Of a DNA stretch of 64,000 nucleotides, positions 60,113 through 64,000 are shown in pieces; within the stretch, counting starts at the first letter, position 1; each line of letters begins with the position of its first letter. Made by a program: the position numbers and the translations under genes. The DNA lies in assembly GCF_010183535.1 (NCBI RefSeq), contig NC_071331.1, forward strand, positions 11,594,001-11,658,000, given 5' to 3'. The notes below the pieces were generated by a model that was given only the letters and a program-made list of their open reading frames with translations, had not been told where the DNA came from and did not search any database. The stretch is from Caenorhabditis remanei (Eukaryota > Nematoda > Chromadorea > Rhabditida > Rhabditidae).

Positions 60113-62311
60113 TCACCGTCCAACCTCATCCGTTTTTTTCATCCCCCCCCTCCGCCGTCCTCATCTATCCAAATAATGAGAGACGGAAAAAGGAGTCACT
60201 CACATTTTCAGAGAGACTCTCATTCTCTTCAGTGAAGAAGAGCCGACGTCTTCCTTTTCCTATTCTACGGCACAATTACACATAGGGCAATTATGTGTCG
60301 TCGAAAAGGATAAAGTTTATAGAGAGGGAAGGTGTATTGTTATGTGAAAATGGGGAGGAAAGAAGATGAGAATATTCAGAGTCGGAAGGTGTCCATGACG
60401 TGGCAATGGGGTTGAAGAGAGAAAAGATATAACATATGGGACATGAGCACTTTTTTATGAGCTCCAGGGACTTCTTTTTGGGAAGAGGGCAAGGAAAAAG
60501 GAACGGATAGAAAAATGATATTCACTTTTGAGTAGGAGGAGAATGGGAAGGGAAAGAACAAGAATATAGACAAGGAACATGAGAGAATGACGTTTTTCTC
60601 TGGAGCAAGAAACGTAAACTTTGGAATTTGTTGGCATGGAATGTTTGTATTCGTTAAACTTTTGAATTTTTATTATTAAGAAGAGGGGAGAGAGGAAGAT
60701 AGATCAAGATCGAAATGTTGTTTTTTGGGTGAATATGTTATTTATTTTGGTAATGAAGTGAATCAAAAAGAAACGGTACTTTTGAAATGAGAGCCATTAT
60801 CATGGAACTATCGAAACCGAAATTTTTAAGACATGAAAGTGAAGAAAGCTTCGAAATCTGACAATTGTGAGATTCATTCCACCAACAAATTTATGACAAT
60901 GGTGAGATAGGGTGCCCATTATGAAAACATCCAACAACAATTTTGAAGTCTTCACAGATTCTTCATAAAAAAACCATAAAGCTAAATAATCCACCCATAA
61001 ATTTATGATACTGATGAAACTGTACGAATTGTAATTACTCCCAGAATAACTTCGAAAATGTTCCAGAACTTTTAAAAAACTGTCTCGCTGCAACTAGAAT
61101 GAAACCTATACTTCTTGAAATATGTAGTGTAAGTGTAATCAAGATAATTCATGAACGTCTTAATCTGGGTGGGTGTTCATCAGCAACTCAACTAAAGCCG
61201 TTTAACAATAATCTTATGACAGGGAGTTTTTTTTTGCTAATTTTTTTCCAGTTTCAAAATAATTTGAAGTCATCGAGATGGTTTCAGTTTTTGTTATGTG
61301 AACATCACATCTAATTTTTCATGGAAATAACTTTTCCGAGAAAGTTTAGTACAGTCAGAAAAATAGCAGTCTTTCTAAAAGATGTTGTCCGAAATTAATA
61401 AATCGACGAAGCAGGAGAAATTGAATAAGGTAAACGTGGAATTTTACTCACACAATACAGAATTCTAACTAACTTAAATCACAAAATTTAAATCACAAAA
61501 TGATGGAAATCTGGCCAAATGAAATTGCTTCCATAAAGAGAATCGTGTGAAACCCACATTTTGAAACTGGCTTCCAGTTTTTAGACATATCTCTTAGAAC
61601 ATATATTCCAAAATTTTAAGAACATATATCCCAAAAGCTGAAGTAGAAGAATTGTATAATTGCTCGCAACTGACTTGCAAGCGGTACTTTTTTCGAAATA
61701 TTCTGAAAACCAAAAAAGGAAAATAAAAATATTCTCTCTCGATCCCAACTTTAATCCGATTCGACCCATTAGCGGTTTATTCATTGCTGTCTTGAGTTTT
61801 CTTTTAGAATTTCGAGTAGAATAAGGACAAACTGGTTTCAGATGAAGGTACGTACTATATCATCATTGTTGGTGGGAGTTTTATAATATATTTAGATCTA
61901 GTTGGACTTTTCGCGAGTCTAGCTGAGAGAGATGATCAAAGTTCCCAGAAAAAAGAAGTATCTAAAAAGATTCAATCGGTAGGTTTGTGAAAGATATTAA
62001 TTTCAAAATATTCTGTTACAGTATATTTATTTATAGAAGAACATCCGGTTTTCATCATTATTTCGAAGAGTCTGTACTTTGAAGTGCAAACATTATATTC
62101 TGACGTTTCTCATCTCCAGAAATTTCAAAGTGAGATAAAAATAAACAGCTGCGTTTCATCTCATCTTCTAATTAGAAAACTCATAAGAATAAATCAAAAT
62201 TATTATTCTCATTTTAACTACCACTGTTCTAATGGCAAATAATCTGAATAACTCATTAACTAGTAAGATCTTCAGATTTGTTCGAAACGTATTCAAGTCA
62301 GCAGATGACAA

Positions 62312-62332
62312 TCTTCTCTTGTCGTAATCAAA
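62312..62332 (-). ncRNA. Predicted 21U-RNA (piRNA) locus
   Basis: Minus core at 62371-62378; TAGT ends at 62332, 39 nt downstream. Confidence 0.62.
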
Positions 62333-63604
62333 CTACCTTCTGAACTACAGAGTTTGGTTTGAAAACTTGTTGAAACAGTCAAAGTTTTTGTTCAAAAAAT
62401 TTCTCAAAAATGTCTCTTTCTTTCTCATACAATGCTTTACAGTACACACACAGCAAATTATCAAACTTCTGTATGATTTCAAATTCATCGTCATTTCGAG
62501 ACACAAAAATTTTTCAAAAAAGCAACCAAAAACAACCGAACTTTGACGCCTCCTATCCACGAAAAAGTTGTGAACCTGAAGTGAGAATGTTGCTCTTTTT
62601 CCCGTTTACCCCATGAGTTTCCGGACCTTCAGAAGAAGAAGGTGAAAAAAATAGAGCAGGGGGGAAAAGTTGGGTTGAGAGCATGTCACTTACAATTACG
62701 TCGATTTGGACATTCCTCTACTAACGGAAGCGAAAGAGGAAAAGGGAAATTTCGGGTATTGAGAGGGAGAAGATGTAGGAATGGGAGGAGATGATGGAGA
62801 ATATTGTGTTGAACTTCTTCTTCTTTTTCAGGTGAGTTGATGATGATGTGAGAGTGGGCGGAGCTAATGGGGGAGGAGATCAGAAATGAAGACGTTCGGG
62901 AAGGCGCAATGGAATATTGGACAATGAACTGTGAATCGAGTTTCCAGTTATACTAAACGGTGATCATCATTTTTGAAAAAAAAGTGTTTCAGAAAAGAAG
63001 TACCAGAACTCTTGATTACTGGATTAGTAGTTTCAAATGCACTTTTTTGTTTATCATGATGCATGAAGCTACTTTAAAGTTTAAATCCATTTAATGGTAT
63101 TGTAGAAAGAACAAATTGCTCCTCGATTCCTGAAAGACTCTCCAAGCACTGTGTGACCTGTCTGTAATTCTTTTGAAATAAAAGAACTGACTTCGTATTC
63201 AAGTTTCCCCATAAAAAATATCCCCCGTTATTGTTTTTATGACTTTGCACCTTATTTGTCCTCTTTTTTTTAATAAATAAATAAATATCCAGGAACCCAA
63301 GTTGTTCAGTCAGCATTTACAACTATTTCTTAATGTTCCTTTGTTTGGTGATTTTCAAAAATTATTCGCAATGTAGGGGTTGTAAATTGAACCGAACATT
63401 TCCATATTCTCACTTGGGCAATTAGAACATTTTCATAGAAAACCAGAAAAAATTCTTTAAAAAAAACATTAAAAACAAAAAACAAAAAAATTATTTACAG
63501 TTTATGGAGATCAATATCACCGGAAGAATACATTCATTTCAAATGAGTTAAAGGTGGACTAAACTCAACTCTGATTTTTTCATATGTAGAATAATGTATG
63601 AGTA

Positions 63605-64000
63605 CCTGTGAGTTCATTTTCATATCGAAAAAATTTTAAAAATCGTTCTGAAACCCGCTGAAAACGATCGCCGGTCAGTTTGGGCATTTCTCTGGCCGGT
63701 GAAAATCGGCGTTATGACCCAGAAATTTGACTTCGGTCGTATGTTAATTTCTTCATTTCCTTGAGTTCATTCTCATACCGAAAGAATTTTTTGATTCCGT
63801 AAAAACCCCGCTGAGAACGAGCGGCGAAATAGTTTGGACATTTCAGTGGCCGTGGAACTTCGAAAACATTGTTTTCTTCAGGTTTTCGTCGCCAAAATTT
63901 GAAAAAAAATCAACATGGTCGAAGTCGAATTTCTAGGCCACCGATATGCCCAAACTCACCTTCGATCGCTCTCAGACCGAATAAAAATTCTTTCGATATG
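63605..64000. repeat. Diverged repeat units, cut by the window edge
   Basis: A block starting GAGTTCATTTTCATATCGAA and running to TTTGGGCATTTCTCTGGCCG recurs at about 63764-63862, and again inverted at about 63921-64000. G+C is higher than in neighbouring DNA. The element continues past the window. Confidence 0.65.

Larger units (their letters stand above)
58169..64000. other. Gene-free right end of the window
   Basis: No coding sequence recognised in 5.8 kb. It holds three exact piRNA-type units (58402, 59771, 62332, all minus), several near-matches (59286, 59873, 61249 plus; 59157, 59244, 61562 minus), an inverted-repeat element at 59359-59631, a 34-bp perfect hairpin at 60079-60112 and a diverged repeat array from about 63605 to the edge. 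Confidence 0.55.

Overview
The window is nuclear DNA of a Caenorhabditis-type nematode. It is about 64% A+T, its introns are often 44-55 nt and end in TTTTCAG or TTTCCAG, and it carries nematode-restricted families (srx chemoreceptor, supplementary nuclear receptor, lgc channel, paired small DOMON proteins). The species cannot be fixed from sequence alone. I recall mppb-1, mans-4 and nhr-11 as neighbours on C. elegans chromosome IV, which would make this a chromosome IV equivalent.

Layout. 1-6.5 kb: gene-free, with a GGGCC-rich inverted-repeat element at 3.25-3.82 kb. 6.5-19.1 kb: a gene block with a class I alpha-mannosidase (+), then convergent to it and on the minus strand mppb-1, a long RhoGAP protein of ARHGAP11/RGA-3 type, and a nuclear hormone receptor. 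19.1-32.1 kb: 13 kb without a convincing gene, holding repeats and a tandem duplication. 32.1-39.5 kb: three tandem DOMON-like secreted proteins. 42.4-44.8 kb: a two-domain galectin. 45.0 kb: tRNA-Cys(GCA). 46.6 kb: an unrecognised one-exon membrane protein. 49.1-53.2 kb: an srx-type receptor, then a TXNDC15-type thioredoxin-fold membrane protein. 53.4-58.2 kb: an anion-type Cys-loop channel (minus) with a 1.15 kb palindromic transposon in one intron. 58.2-64 kb: gene-free, with two more repeat families.

The main discovery is a layer superimposed on the gene-poor DNA and the introns. The octamer CTGTTTCA, the core of the C. elegans type I 21U-RNA (piRNA) promoter, occurs 38 times without mismatch (19 per strand) where about 2-3 are expected by base composition. 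In 35 of the 38 a YRNT word places a T 38-41 nt after the core, the position of a 21U-RNA 5' end. Near-matching cores show the same spacing (39 of 54 examined). The window therefore reads as part of a piRNA gene cluster with at least 35, and probably more than 70, one-promoter-per-RNA units. They lie between genes and inside introns of the DOMON, galectin, srx, channel and nuclear-receptor genes, and the exact motif is absent from about 4.0 to 16.97 kb. No expression evidence was available; all 21U calls are predictions.

The protein-coding genes do not form one pathway. The mannosidase acts in N-glycan processing, MPPB-1 cleaves mitochondrial presequences, and the others are signalling, surface or secreted proteins. 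Exon coordinates below were assembled by hand from reading frame, splice signals and phase; every model closes in frame.
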